Shown here piece after piece: positions 45,178-57,574 of a stretch of 64,000 bases of DNA. The notes beneath the pieces are model-generated. The model was not told where the DNA came from and did no database searches. It worked only from the letters and a program-made list of their open reading frames with translations. The stretch lies in contig CAMQGK010000567.1 in assembly GCA_947000775.1 (NCBI GenBank), forward strand, positions 6,378,501 through 6,442,500. The letters are read 5' to 3'. The DNA is from Pterois miles. Taxonomy: Eukaryota; Chordata; Actinopteri; Perciformes; Scorpaenidae. Each line of letters begins with the position of its first letter. The first letter of the stretch is position 1. Position numbers and translations under genes: made by a program.

Positions 45178-47886
45178 TCACACCTTCTTCCCCTCTCCCT
45201 CTGAGATGATGTGCTCTGGAGACGCCCTCTTAAACCATTCAGACCAGGAGCCGTCATAGACACACACCCCAGGGTGCCCGAGCAGGTGAGCGGCCAGAAC
45301 AACGTGACAAGCCGTGACGCCGGACCCACAGGACGCCCAGAGCGGTTGCTCCAGGTCAACCCCGGCTTCGCTGAACAGTCTGGACAGCTCCTCGGTTCCC
45401 AGCTCCTTCCCAGAGGCGTCCATGAAGGAAGTGAACGGCATGTTGATCGTCCCGGGGAAGTGGCCTGGCAGCGTGTCTGTGAGGGCGAGACAGAGGAGTG
45501 GGAAGCATTGAGAAAATGAAATAACTCAAATAACTAAACACCCCTCAAGATTCACTTAGATTTCTCCTGGAGCTTTCAGCCACATCTAACAGCCTTCATC
45601 AGCAGATAGAGTTTGCTTAGTTATCGTAGAGATGGTTCAGTTGTCATCCATGACAGTTAAACCATCTCTTTGATAACTGAGCAAACTACACCTGCTGACG
45701 AAGACCATGAGATGTACCTGAAAGCCCTGGAAACAAACTGAATAAGTGGACCTTGAGTAAATATGTTCTTTTGTCAAACTAGCCTGCTAGTACTACAACA
45801 TTGTGCTTGATGTAACAGCAAATAAAACTATGGCTGCATTTCTTTTTCATACTTTTTCTTTCTACTTTTGGTACATACTGCAGCTGCCCTTACAAAGTGC
45901 GTACTGTTGCATGCAGTATGCATACACTTGGGACATACTAGTTTGTTTTAACATTGCACCTTGAACTTTGACCCTCGGGCTTGTACAGTATATCTGCTGT
46001 ACAGAGGATTATGGGTCAGATTAGCCAGAAAAGTATGCTGACTTGCATAATGCAAAAACACAACCAGAAGTAGAAGAACATCCTGGTATCTTTGGCACAC
46101 TTCATTTGGCACACTATATACACTAATTCAGTTTCTATTATACTAAATAGTAATGTAGTATGGGTATTAGAATGCACAGCATCTCTATGATATCTGAGCC
46201 AACTCTATGTGCTGATGAAGACCATGAGATGTAGCTGAAAGTCCTAGAAAAAGCTAATACATGGACCTTGAGTAAATACTTCTTTTGTTAAAATAGCCTA
46301 CTAGGACTACAAGGGTACTTGATGCAACAGCAAATAAAACTATGGCTGCATTCCAAAATGCATACTTTTTTCATACTCTTCTTAATTTTAGTACATACTG
46401 CAGCTCCTCTTAGAAGGAGTCAGAAAAGCCAGGATAGCAAGCTGACTAGCATACTGCAAAATGCAATCAGATGCAGCAGGACATCCTGGTACATTACATA
46501 CCCAGCAGGTGTACTATCGTTAAACAAACATTTGTGTGAATAAACAGCAGTTTGTATCTTTTCGGATGCACTGAGCAGTAATTTACGTCATCACTTCCTG
46601 AAAGCCTCCGTGCCGGTTGGAGATGGTAATCTGTGCCAACTTTGTTTGACTGAGAAGGTTTGTGAGAATAGTTAATTCAAAATATCTGTCACGCATAGCA
46701 AAGTGGAATCTTACACTAACACTTAAAAAGAAGAATCTATCCGTCAACATCTGTTACGAACGCTGTGATCCCAGCTGCATTGCATTGTGGGGTCGGATGC
46801 AACCTATGTATACTTAATCATTTTCTGGCATACTGGATAGTAAGGTAGCAGGAGTGTTGGAATGCACAGCATCTATAGGATGAGTGAGCAAACTCTATAT
46901 GCTGCTGCAGACCATGAGATGTGGCTGAAAGCCCAGCAAGATATCTAATAAGTGGACCTTAAGTTAATGTGTTTTGGTCAAACTAGCCTACTAGTACTAC
47001 AAGTTTGATATTGTGCTTGTTGTAACTGCACAATTGCAAATAAAATGAATCTGACACTAACTTTCTGACATGATTGCCTATTTAGAGTAATCACAAAACC
47101 TTAAAATGTTAAAAATAGAGACAAATTATATTCATTACATGCAGACATATGAAAATTTCTACCCAGAGTTGCTTACTATAGTAGGGTTAGGGTACATTTT
47201 TTCCTGAAGAATAAATATTTATGATATTTCAGACAAGCAAAACTCTGACATCTGTTAACTGCAAACACAGTTTTGGTTTAAAAACCCATCTCACCGTCTC
47301 TGGGCTCCGGCTCAATTCCCCTGAACCGTCCTGCTGACCTGGCATCCACGACCTGGACCGTCTTGGTCCTGATGTTCTCCAGGATGTCTTCATAGCTCTT
47401 CACCCACGACGGATCCACCACAGTCGCCGTGAACTCTCTAAAGTCCGGCTTGCAGTAGTCAGATGTCACCGGGTAGCCGTCAGCCAGCCAGTTCCTCATA
47501 CCGCCGTCCAGCACCGACACCAAGCTGTGTCCGAACAGCCGGAACATCCACCACACTCGGGGCGCACCGAACGAGCCGAAGTCGCTGGTGTCATACACGA
47601 CTACGTGCGTGTCGTTCCCGATGCCCAGATCTCCCACGTACTGGCAGAAGTGGCTGGAAGTTGGCAGCATGTGGTCCAGAGCGGAGTTCTTGTCACAGCA
47701 GTCGTCTATGTCAAAGAAGGAGGATCCCGGTATGTGTTTCTGAGTGAATTCAGCCCTCGGATCCCGCTTCGTTTTGGGTAGGTACCACGACGCGTCGAGG
47801 ATGCGAAGTTTGGGTCCGACGAGGTTATTTCTGAGCGCATCTGCCAGCCACTGACCTGACACCAGAGCCCGGGTCTGAGCCGCCAT
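45178..47886 (-). CDS. mpst: 3-mercaptopyruvate sulfurtransferase, copy A
   Basis: This enzyme moves the sulfur of 3-mercaptopyruvate to thiols or thioredoxin, yielding pyruvate and persulfide, a route to hydrogen sulfide and cysteine breakdown. Two exons: 47886-47295 and 45476-45178, phase-matched, 296 residues (human MPST 297). Two rhodanese domains are present, with HIPGSSFFDID and VWWMFRLFGH in the first and YDGSWSEWF in the second. The catalytic cysteine is C247 in CGSGVT, the MPST-type loop rather than the CRKGVT of rhodanese TST. The triad-like residues D61, H72 and S249 and the substrate arginines R187 and R196 are present. No mitochondrial leader is evident. The single intron carries tandem and inverted repeats. 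A second copy lies about 5 kb upstream in the same orientation. Confidence 0.94.
45563..45734. repeat. Imperfect 84-bp-arm hairpin in mpst intron
   Basis: The left arm contains AGTTTGCTTAGTTATC and AGAGATGGTT. The right arm contains AACCATCTCT and GATAACTGAGCAAACT. The centre is TGTCA-TCCA-TGACA. Arms of about 84 bases pair with some mismatches. The right arm begins the first of the direct repeat units listed next. Confidence 0.85.
45655..47050. repeat. Three direct repeats of 0.5-0.7 kb in mpst intron
   Basis: A block with GACCATGAGATGT, CTGAAAGCCC, GTGGACCTTGAGTAAAT, ACTAGCCTACTAGTACTACAA and GCAAATAAAACTATGGCTGCATT starts near 45663, 46181 and 46871. The third copy is the shortest. The copies have diverged, so the duplication is not recent. 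Confidence 0.8.
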
Positions 47887-48072
47887 GACGAGGCTCTGAG
47901 ATGATGATAATACTCGCTCCGAGCGCTAGAGGGACACAGTCAGGACCGGCTGTTAGAGGACAACATGGAGAGGACGCATGTAGGGGAGACCGGAACATTT
48001 GGATGTTTGTTTGGATAACATGTTTATCATGTTTATGTATTTACAAACAATATTAGATTCACAAGACACACA

Positions 48073-48435
48073 TGAAGGCTGCACGGTGGTGTAGTGGTTA
48101 GCACTCTCGCCTCACAGCAAGAGGGTCGCAGGTTCGAATCCGGCTTGGGACTCTTCTGTGTGGAGTTTGCATGTTCTCCCCGTGTAAGCATGGGTTTTCT
48201 CCGGGTACTCCGGCTTCCTCCCACCGTCAAAAGACATGCTGTTTAGGTTAATCAATGGTTTAGGTTAATCAATGACTCTAAATTGCCCGTAGGTGTGGAT
48301 GTGAGTGTGAATGGTTGTCTGTCTCTATGTGCCCTGTGGTGATCTGTCCAGGGTGAACCCTGCCTTCGCCCAATGCCAGCTGGGATCGGCTCCAGCCTCC
48401 ACGCGACCCCTAACAGGATAAGCGGTTGACGATGG
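48073..48435 (+). repeat. tRNA-headed interspersed repeat, copy 3
   Basis: It begins AGGCTGCACGGTGGTGTAGTGG with an intact A-box-like stretch and B box (GGTTCGAATCC). It ends GGATAAGCGGTTGACGATGGAT. It carries a small internal duplication (GGTTAATCAATG twice, near 48246 and 48263). Confidence 0.85.
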
Positions 48436-49207
48436 ATCTAGCTCTGAAGTCAAAAAGTGAGTAAAAAAAACAAAAACAAAAAAACCCTAAATATGTTTAT
48501 AACTACAAATTAACTTTCTTTTGTCTTTTTTTAATGCCACAATTTCACCCTCCTCCTTTATCCGGGTTTGGGACCAGCAAAAGTGACCCACAAGCAAAAG
48601 TGACCCACAAGAGATACAAAAGAGTTTTTTTTTTAATTCAGTTTGATTATCAAATTTTTACATTTACATCAGCCAGCGGCGGCTTTGTGCAAGCAGGATT
48701 CATTCAGTCTGGACATGGAGGGGTGAACATCTCCTGCTGTGCTTCTAGGACTGGGGCCACCAGTGAGTGCTTTGGGGCGGTGGAGGGGCCCAGCAGCACC
48801 CGCTGCTCGTTGAGAAGAGTAAGAACCATACCTGCTGTCACGTCAGCCTCCAAAAGTCTCCAATAACACCAGAAAAAGTCACTGGATATGCCGCTACTCG
48901 CTACCCCACTTTAGAGGGGTCTGAAAACTCGCTAAATATAACGACAAAGTCACAAAGTTGGCAACACTGCACCGCTGCTGGAAATCGGTGATACTGAGAC
49001 GATTAAGTGCACATGTCACAAAATCCAGATGCACTGTGGGACATGTAGTTTAAGGATACCATATTTCTGTAAAGCAGCATGAAATTGTATGATAAATATA
49101 ATATATGCTTTGCAAGCCCTTGTGGGACACATAAAATGAGGTGCTGGGCCTAATTTGGCCCACGGGCCTTGTTTTTAACACATACTGTAAGTCGAATGTT
49201 ATATCTG

Positions 49208-49575
49208 CCCCCACATGCAGTGGTTAGCGCTGTTGCCTCACAGCAAGAGGGTCGCAGGTTCAATTCCGGCTTGGGGCTCTTCTGTGTGGAGTTTGCATGT
49301 TCTCCCCGTGTAAGCGTGGGTTTTCTCCGGGTACTCCGGCTTCCTCCCACCGTCCAAAGACATGCTGTTTAGGTCAATTGATCACTCTAAATTGCCCATA
49401 GGTGTGAATGTGAGTGTGAATAGTTGTCTGTCTATATGTTTTCTGTCTCTATGTGCCCTGCAATGGACTGGTGATCTGTCCAGGGTGAACCCCGCCTTCA
49501 CCAAATGCCAGCTGGGATCGGCTCCAGCCCCCCGCGACCCCTAACGGGATAAGCGGTTGACAATGGATGGATGGA
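49208..49575 (+). repeat. tRNA-headed interspersed repeat, copy 4
   Basis: The head is 5'-shortened (starts CCCCCACATGCAGTGGTTAGC) but keeps GCAGGTTCAATTCC. The body and the GGGATAAGCGGTTGACAATGG end match copies 2 and 3. Confidence 0.85.
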
Positions 49576-49743
49576 GAACAAAATCAATATTTATGTATGG
49601 AATCAGTTTAATCCAGGGGTATATTAAAGTGTAAAAAAATAATAAAACCTCCTTTAATAATGATGCAATACTGCTTCACCTAGACCATTTCTTCTTGTGA
49701 ATGTTGAATTTTCCCCAGAATAAAATCAGCTGTACAAAACACA

Positions 49744-50320
49744 TACGGTGCCTTCAGATGGAACTCGTGAACGCGTGTTTACGACATGGGAAGTCATGAA
49801 CGCGACATGCGTTGCATTCAAGTCGTGAAGAACTCTGCTGCTGTGTTTACCGAGTTTACGAGTTGGGCCCACATGAATGGCCTCCACATGTTGTATTCAC
49901 GACCTCAAGTAGAAAGTTTCTGAAAGCTACGAGTTCACGACTTGCATGTTTGTTGATGTGAGAAATGGTGGAGCCCGTGGAAGTTCATTTATTATTGCAT
50001 AATAAGTAAATATTGTACAGGACGTATATTGTGGTCATATTATTTTTCGTGATAATTTTATAATATATCTGAGGAAAATGTTGATATTCTCAACGACCTC
50101 ATCTTTCTCCTCTGTCATGCCTTTGCATTTTCTACATTACGTTACCCACTTACTAGCTTCCTAAATTGTTAGCCTCTGTGGCTTCTTGACTCAGACAGTA
50201 ACGTTAATATTGCCGTTGCTTAGCGGCAGAGTTCTTCACGACTTAACCACTTGAACATAACGCATGTGGTGTTCACGACTTCCCATCTTGTGAACACGAT
50301 TTCCATTTGAAGGCAGCAAA
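49744..50320. mobile_element. Long inverted-repeat MITE
   Basis: The ends are GGTGCCTTCAGATGGAA and TTCCATTTGAAGGCAGC, reversed complements with two mismatches. Inner blocks mirror too (GTCGTGAAGAACTCTGC against GCAGAGTTCTTCACGAC). It is non-coding, between the two mpst genes. Confidence 0.85.
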
Positions 50321-50739
50321 ACACGTCATAAGTCTTTGAGAAACTTTCCACTTAATAGGTCGAGACTAGAAGAGGGGAGATATGGGCCCAACTCGTAAAC
50401 ACTGTAAACATCAATGAAGGCACCAATAAAATTATTATCCTTCTCATTATCTTCAAAACAAATAAGAATGTCCCTCTGCCATTGCTACAACGTGTGATAG
50501 ACTTCTGCAGGGATGATGTATTTTTGTAGGCCAACCAGGAAGTTAGCATCACCCCGGTTCCCACAACAAAATGCCAATGGGATTTTTCCATTGAGTTTTG
50601 GATTATTGGAGAAACACAAGTTGATATTTAAACTGCATGGCGAGGCCAGGAAGCTGCTCGACATCCTCCTGAAAACACCTTCTCTCATACGGTCGCATTA
50701 TTCTGTCATATACTTTTTGTCATATTCACTGTCTATGAG

Positions 50740-51200
50740 GTGATGCAAGAGAATCGCAGGATCAAATCGGGATTTCCTCATGGAGTTTGCATGTTCTCCC
50801 TGTGTAAGCGTGGGTTTTCTCCGGGAGCTCTGGTTTCCTCCCACACTCCAAAGACATGCAGGTTAATTGATGACTCTAAATTGCCTGTAGGTGTGAATGT
50901 GGGCGTGAATAGTTGACTGTCTCTATGTGTCAGCCCTGTAATGGACCGAGTGTCAGCTGGGATTGGCTCCAGGACCCCAAACAGGATACGCCGTTGCAGG
51001 CCGATGGATTGTCTATGTTGTATTTTCATTATGTTGTTACTCTGTACACAGAACATCTATTGCACGACTGAACCATCATGGAAGGGGATCCCTCCATTTT
51101 TTATTTTATTCCCTGTTTCTTTTTTCCTTATCCCGTACAGACTGTAAAGCCCCCTGTGATTTGTGATTTTGGCCTTTACAAATAAAACTGACTTGACTTG
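50740..51200 (+). repeat. tRNA-headed repeat copy 5 (5'-truncated) and LINE-like tail
   Basis: From 50740 to 51010 the body of the tRNA-headed repeat is recognisable (CATGGAGTTTGCATGTTCTC, AAAGACATGCAGGTTAATTG). Its head is lost. From about 51050 to 51200 there is a sequence ending GTGATTTTGGCCTTTACAAATAAAACTGACTTGACTTG, the shape of a fish non-LTR element 3' end. Confidence 0.6.
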
Positions 51201-51209
51201 ATATATACA

Positions 51210-52420
51210 TTTTGTTAAACACCACTTTTATGATTGCTGTCGTGAATGCAATCGACAGAAGTAAAAAGCTAACATTAAGCTATAAAACTGGACGAGTCGG
51301 CGTGATGACGTTTTGTAGTCTCATTTAGCCACTTTTTAGCAACCAGCTTATTTAAGATGAACAAAAGCTTCAAAAATCCCGACTGGGATATTTATTGATG
51401 TAGTTTATGTCGTAGAACAAATTGGTAATATCTCTTAACCTTGTGTTACCGTCAGACCTTACTTCAGGTATGTAACTGTAAACCCTCTGGCTTCCAGGCG
51501 AGGGAACCGGAAGAGCAAAATGCTCATTTCCGAGTTTTAGGACTCATTCCTGTAGCACTCTGTACCCTCATATAAATACCAAGGACCACGATAAACTACC
51601 ATAATATATTGTTACAACAATTTTATATCCACGGCAATTCAAAAGTTTTTGTCGAGGTATAAAAGTTATTTTTCATACGTGAAGAAAAAGTCTGGCAGGA
51701 AAACTTTGTCGAGTAGGCGACGTCAGTTTGCGCAGTAAGTTTCATGGTTTTGTTTTGTTTATTACTGGTGCAATTTGGGATGTTACAACTGCTCCTGGTC
51801 TCCCCTACGTCATGTGTTGAACTTTATATTCAGAAATGTAGGCTACAACAAGACCACCACCAGACGTTAAATAAAAGAGATGCACACATTCTTACTTTCG
51901 TTTAATAAGAAGCCAGTATTGACATTAAAAATAGATTCATTTTAAATCACATATCAAAACTCATTTGAACAAATGTATTTAAGGTGCTTTAACTACGTTA
52001 GCCTATAACTGAAGTAGAGGACATAAAAAGTGGATTCACTAAGTCTTCCAAGGCATGTCTTTTTAAAGTGCAATTCCTCTAAATCACCAGCATGTGGTGC
52101 CATGTGGGTACATTTCTTCAAAAGCCCACAGTGGGGAGGTGTTTGAGTAGTAGGAAGCTTTTAAGATCCCAGATTTAGTTTCAGCAGTTGTTGGAAGTGA
52201 GCTGGAAAACAGCTGAAAACATACAGTTATTCTCAATAAATGGTATCTATATTCAAATAATTGTGGGGATTTAGAATAGGTGTTAAATCCACATTCACAT
52301 CCTCTAACAAGCACACAGCATAGATTTAAGGTTTATAAGGTGTGATCAACCCATCAGTAACAGAGTGATTCATTTAAAGCCTGATTTGTAGGTAAAGCTT
52401 ACAAACACGCCTTCGTTCAC
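51210..52420. other. Spacer between the mpst genes, no gene seen
   Basis: No supported exon. The right part (about 51900-52420) is probably the 3' untranslated region of mpst copy B. Confidence 0.4.
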
Positions 52421-52421
52421 C

Positions 52422-55334
52422 TCAGAGGGCGCTTTTGACCTCGGAGGCAACGTGCTCCGGCGGGGCCTTGGTGAACCACTCGTACCATGATCCATCATAC
52501 ACTGATGCACCGGGGGCGCCGCACAGATGGGCGGCCAGCACCATGTGACAGGCCGTCACACCGGAGCCACAGGATCCACAGAGTGGCTTATTCAGGTCCA
52601 CTTTTGACTCCTCAAAGAACTTCTTCAGCTTCTCGGTGGAGAGCATCATGCCGTCAGCGTCGAGAAAGTCCAAGAAAGGCATGCATTTGGAGCCGGGGAT
52701 GTGACCCGATTGGACACCTGTGGGGCGACGACATATTAGTTTACCTCGTTGCACTCAAGTGTACACAGAGAAGCTATTTTTTTTTCCTTATTTTCCTACT
52801 ATGAGTGATGAACATTGAACATTTTCTGCTGAAGTTACAACAGTTTTAGTTATATCACACAAGAGATTTCTGCAGGATATTTGTGTTTTTGTCTGCTCTC
52901 AGTAGGAAAAACAGGTCACCTGCTATTTCTGTGCACCAATCCTGATTTAACAACATCTGAATCTGATGACAGCTGTGTGGCTGTTTGCTTGTGTTGCTAA
53001 ACTGCAGTCAATCAAATCCAATCAAATCACACCACCACAGTCCTGAGGACCTTTGATGCAGATGCGCACAGTATTACGTAATCATAATCTATTTTATTTC
53101 CATCATCTCGGCCCACCACATATTACAATCTTTTAACCTGAAATGCCCTCATGAAGCTGGACTTTCTTAATGTTGATTCTGGTTGCTTTTATAACCTGTC
53201 AGCTGTTTACCAAGCTCCAAACATCATCTTTTCATGTATATAGTCAGATTGATATGATTGATGAAATGTCATTTAAAGATGTGTGTTTTTTTACCATGTT
53301 GCTGGTGCACGATTTATTATTTTAATAAAAAAGAACAATTAAGTAAATTTATATCTCTCTATATATTTGTCAGGAAAGTAATGGTTAAGTCAAGCCTGAC
53401 GCTGCCTTACACGTAAAAGAATGATCCCATTAAACACTTCTAAGGAGGAAAATGTCCAGGGAGATTAAAACAAGAAGGGTCCAGTTTAAGATCATAAATA
53501 ACATGGTAAATGGACTTGCATTTATATAGCGCTTTTCCAGTCTGCTGACCACTCAGAGCGCTTTACACTACATGCCAGCATTCACTAATTCACACTCATT
53601 CACTGATGCCAGAGGCTGCTAAGGTACCAACTTTGCCTATTAGCATCTAATCTAAATACCCATTCACACACCAATGGCTATGCCTTTGGGAGTAATTTGG
53701 GGTTAAGCATCTTGCTCAAGGTCACATGGACATGTGACCGGAGCAGCCGGGGATCGAACCACCGACCTTCCGATTGGTGGACGACCTGCTCTACCCTCGG
53801 GGCCACAAAAATGACTGGACTGCTTCAGAGTTATTCAGAGCTAAGCTAAGGTAAAGTCCAGAGTGCTGGTGGATGTATAATAAGAACGGACACCTGTGTG
53901 AAATATTATTGTCAGCCATTCATGAAAACATCGAACTGGCCAATGGTGGGGAGGTTAATTTTCACCTAGTGTGTTTGTCCTACCACTGTATGATCATGCT
54001 CCATTTATGCAGACTGTATTCATACAGCTCTGCGGATCTGTCCCCAGTGACTTTAATAATAAAGGCCATAAGCTTAACCCCTCTCAGATGTTGGACCGTC
54101 TGCGATTGCCTGATTATTTGATATAATCAGACGTATGACTACAGCCAGTATAACTTTTCCTTTTATTTTATTGTTGATTAGCATCTACTAGTATTTATTT
54201 ATCTATTTATTTTAACTTATGACATTCTCATTTTATGCAAGAAATAATCATCCTGCTATGACAGGACAGCAGGATAAACACTACCACTTACTGCTGTGGT
54301 AAGGCTACTGTAGTAAGGGCCAATACAATGCTTGTAATCTATATTAACTTTTGAATACAATTATTTTGAACAAACTAAATTCCACCTTAACACTCACACC
54401 TGTTCAGGACAATGTGATGAAATCCAGAGAAATAGCCAGCAGTAAATATGAACTTTGAGATCAGTTCTCTGCAGACTGTGTCGTTTGCAGTGTTTTTATG
54501 TCGTGCTAAGTGTCTATTCGTCATTGTTTTGTGGGTTGTGACTGTGTCTCTTTGCTATGCTTTGCTCTTCGTGCATTTTGCAGGGACTGATGAAATTATC
54601 ACCTGTAAGTAGCTTTATTTTGTCTTGAAAACCTGCTCGACTGTCAGGTCTGTGTGTAAGCTGACACATCAGTTACATACCACTGTATGTAACTGATGTG
54701 TCAGCTTACACACAGGGCTGACAAAGTTAAGGCGATGACAGTGCTATTAATGCAAAATCATGTGGGCGGTGCTTGGTCTTTCCTCAACTGATCTCAACAT
54801 GGCTGCCAGGTCACAACAAAGCAAAACAGTAAACAAGATGTTACTGAAAACATTTGAGGTGAGAAATAATCATTACAGTAACAGAATATTGATTCATATG
54901 TGATCAGCTCTGATTGGTTGTTTTGGTTCACATCAAGCAATGCTTCTTGAGAACAGCTAACTCAAAACTGGTGTGTGTTTTTTTACAGGGCAGGGCAGCT
55001 TTAACCAACACCTCCAATCTCATCACACTGATTGGACTCCAGGTTGGCTGACTGCTCATGACTGAAGTCATTAGTCTAGGGGTTCACATACTTTTTCCAC
55101 CCTGGACTGTGAAAGCTTACATGTTGTGTTCAATAAAAACATGAAAACCTATAATATTTTTTAAGTATTAGTTTAAGCTTAAGTTTGTTGTGATTTAGAT
55201 GAAAATAAAAAAAAATATAAAAAAAAATTTATAAAAAAAATATATATTTTATATATATATAGTTTAAGCTTAAATTTATATATATTATAGACTTAGATGT
55301 AAATATAGAACACATCTTATATACCTATTTATGC

Positions 55335-55419
<85 letters not shown>

Positions 55420-56261
55420 TTTATTTGTATATATTTATTTATATTTATTTAATTAATTATCTATTCATATATTTATTTATTTATTTTATTTTTAAAATGT
55501 ATTTATTACTAAAAAATAGGCAGTCTTGCAGTCCTTTAAACCCCAAAAGCAATTTCAGTAATTAAGTTGGATTCCAATAAAAGCTGGAGTGCTTAAAAAA
55601 TTAAAAACGCTCCCATCAATTCACCAGAAGTGTTAAAAATAAGTAATGCTTGAGTTATGAAACTGGACCAACCTTCTCTCGGCTCCGGCTCTCTCCCTTT
55701 AAACCTCGCCCTGGGCCTCACGTCCACCACCTGGAACCGCTGAGCTGCAATGTTCTCCGTAACGTCCTCAAATGACTTGACCCAGGATCGGTTCATATCG
55801 GCGGTGAAGCGGGCTGCTTCGGGCCTGCTGTACGCGCCCGTGGTCGGGTAGCCCTTCCTGACCCAGTCCCTGAACCCTCCGTCCAGCACCGACACTTGAG
55901 GATGGCCGAACAATCGGAACATCCACCAGACTCTGGTGCAGGAAAACGCCCCGAAGTCACTCGCGTCATAAACAACCACATGGCTGTCGTCTCCGATGCC
56001 CAGGTTCCCCACGTAGTCTGCGAAAAACTGCTCGGTCGGGAGCATATGATCGAACTTTGAGGTCCGGTCCGAGCACTCGTCTATGTCAAAGAAAGACGCT
56101 CCCGGGATGTGAGATTGTGCGAACTCCTTCTTGCCGTCTCGCTTCATCATTGGCAGGTACCAGGACGTGTCCAGGATCCGCAGACGCGGTCCGACGAGGT
56201 TGCGGTTGACCATGTTTGCCAGCCATTTAGCAGAAACGAGGGCCTGAGCTTGCAGACCCAT
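52422..56261 (-). CDS. mpst: 3-mercaptopyruvate sulfurtransferase, copy B
   Basis: This is a tandem duplicate of copy A with the same two-exon structure and intron phase: exons 56261-55673 and 52717-52422, 294 residues. I chose the start MGLQAQALVSAKWL because it aligns with MAAQTRALVSGQWL of copy A; the in-frame upstream ATGs would add an unrelated leader. The active cysteine is C246 in CGSGVT; D61, H72, S248, R186 and R195 are kept. The end (PPEHVASEVKSAL) lacks the GEGKK-like end of copy A. Both copies have the mercaptopyruvate-type loop, so this is not an orthodox rhodanese (TST), although in mammals the neighbouring duplicate is TST. The intron holds an interspersed repeat, a perfect palindrome and long AT microsatellites. 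Confidence 0.93.
53513..53815 (+). repeat. Teleost interspersed repeat (TTATATAGCGCTTTTCCAG type)
   Basis: Begins GGTAAATGGACTTGCATTTATATAGCGCTTTT, contains AGCGCTTTACACTACA and CATTCACACACCAATGGC, and ends with GGGGATCGAACC and GGGGCCACA. The organisation is that of a SINE-like dispersed repeat. It is non-coding, in the mpst copy B intron. Confidence 0.7.
54650..54715. repeat. Perfect 31-bp palindrome with 4-base loop
   Basis: The left arm 54650-54680 (CTGTGTGTAAGCTGACACAT...) is the exact reverse complement of 54685-54715. The loop is CACT. It lies in the mpst copy B intron, directly beside a decayed piece of MITE family A (GGGCTGACAAAGTTAAGGCG). Confidence 0.95.
55331..55420. repeat. (TA)n-(GA)n microsatellite
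   Basis: About 31 TA units then nine GA units, inside an AT-rich stretch (55190-55510) of the mpst copy B intron. Confidence 0.95.
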
Positions 56262-56657
56262 AGTTGTTTGTAAGCAGAGCGAAGTGTCAGCTGAGCGCAG
56301 GCCTTCTTCTTCATTAGTGTCTGGGAGACGACGAATCTGTGCGTTATCTCCACCAACTGGTCTGTAGTGTGGAGACATAACCTGCAACAGGAAACATGAT
56401 CATAAGTTGATTTCTGCACCATTTCTTCTCTCAGCGTCACATCTCAGACAGATGAACACCGTTAATGAAATGTGCAATAAAGACATGAATGAATCTTTAT
56501 ATTTTAGTTCAGGTTGTATATACACAACCTGTGGAAACTGGTTAACTAACTAACTAACTCTACTTAACACTTATTGTAAATGTGTATCTAAAATGTATGT
56601 TTACATATATTACATTATATATGTGCAAAAAAAATATGTTTGCAATACTGAATAATG

Positions 56658-56730
<73 letters not shown>

Positions 56731-56859
56731 CAAATAGAAAAACTTAATATGTTTGCTGCATGTTTGCACATATAACTTGTGTAACAAAAATATCTGAATC
56801 TCAAACATGTACATATGTGTAAAGATATATATATATATATCTATATCTATATCTATCTA

Positions 56860-56912
<53 letters not shown>

Positions 56913-57092
56913 GCATCAAAATATTAAAATGTTAACCACATAATTTTGAATTAAATAATTCACTATATATTGCACATCTTATTTTAAGCATATATCTAAA
57001 GTACATGTGTGTTTACAGACATTGTATATGTGCAACACAAATATGTTTGCTGCATGATCATGCTTAAAGTTCTCTATATATGTGGAAAAAAA

Positions 57093-57156
<64 letters not shown>
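56658..57156. repeat. Clustered CA, TA and TG microsatellites
   Basis: Long CA (about 56658-56728), TA/CTATAT (56827-56910) and TG (57098-57155) arrays lie within 500 bases. Each is flanked by a related piece (ACATGTAC/GCATGTTTGC, AAATATCTGGATCTCAAACATGT, GTTTGCTGCATG). The flanking similarity points to local duplication in opposite orientations, with CA reading as TG in the inverted copy. Confidence 0.9.
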
Positions 57157-57158
<2 letters not shown>

Positions 57159-57574
57159 CAAATATCTGGATCTCAAACATGTCCATTTATTAGTATTTAA
57201 TATATATGTTCTTATATGAGACATATCAGATTTTTGTATGGGAGGCCTACATGGTGTAATATCTTTTCCCGTTCACATAAAGTCACACTTTTCTGTATAA
57301 AGCCTTTGAATATTATGCCTTTTATTCTTCACCTTGACATACTCCTGTTTCTCCCTGTACATCTTTTTAACTCAGCTTTTCTTTGAACTCTGTAAAACTA
57401 TCTTCCACACTTACCACCTTTCCTTCAATCTGTCATACACACTCTCACTAAAAACTCAGGCAGATGTTTTACAGACTGGCAGGGGCACGGTTACAGACCA
57501 ACCTTTAGGCTGTGGTTGGTTTTAAAGCCAGAGTGAAGATACTGGTATCACATGAAACTAGAAAATCTAAGGAA

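Noticed and set aside
56262..56387. N-terminal extension of mpst copy B as a mitochondrial leader
   Set aside because: The added residues are not leader-like, contain acidic runs, and have no counterpart in copy A; the internal ATG aligns with the family start.
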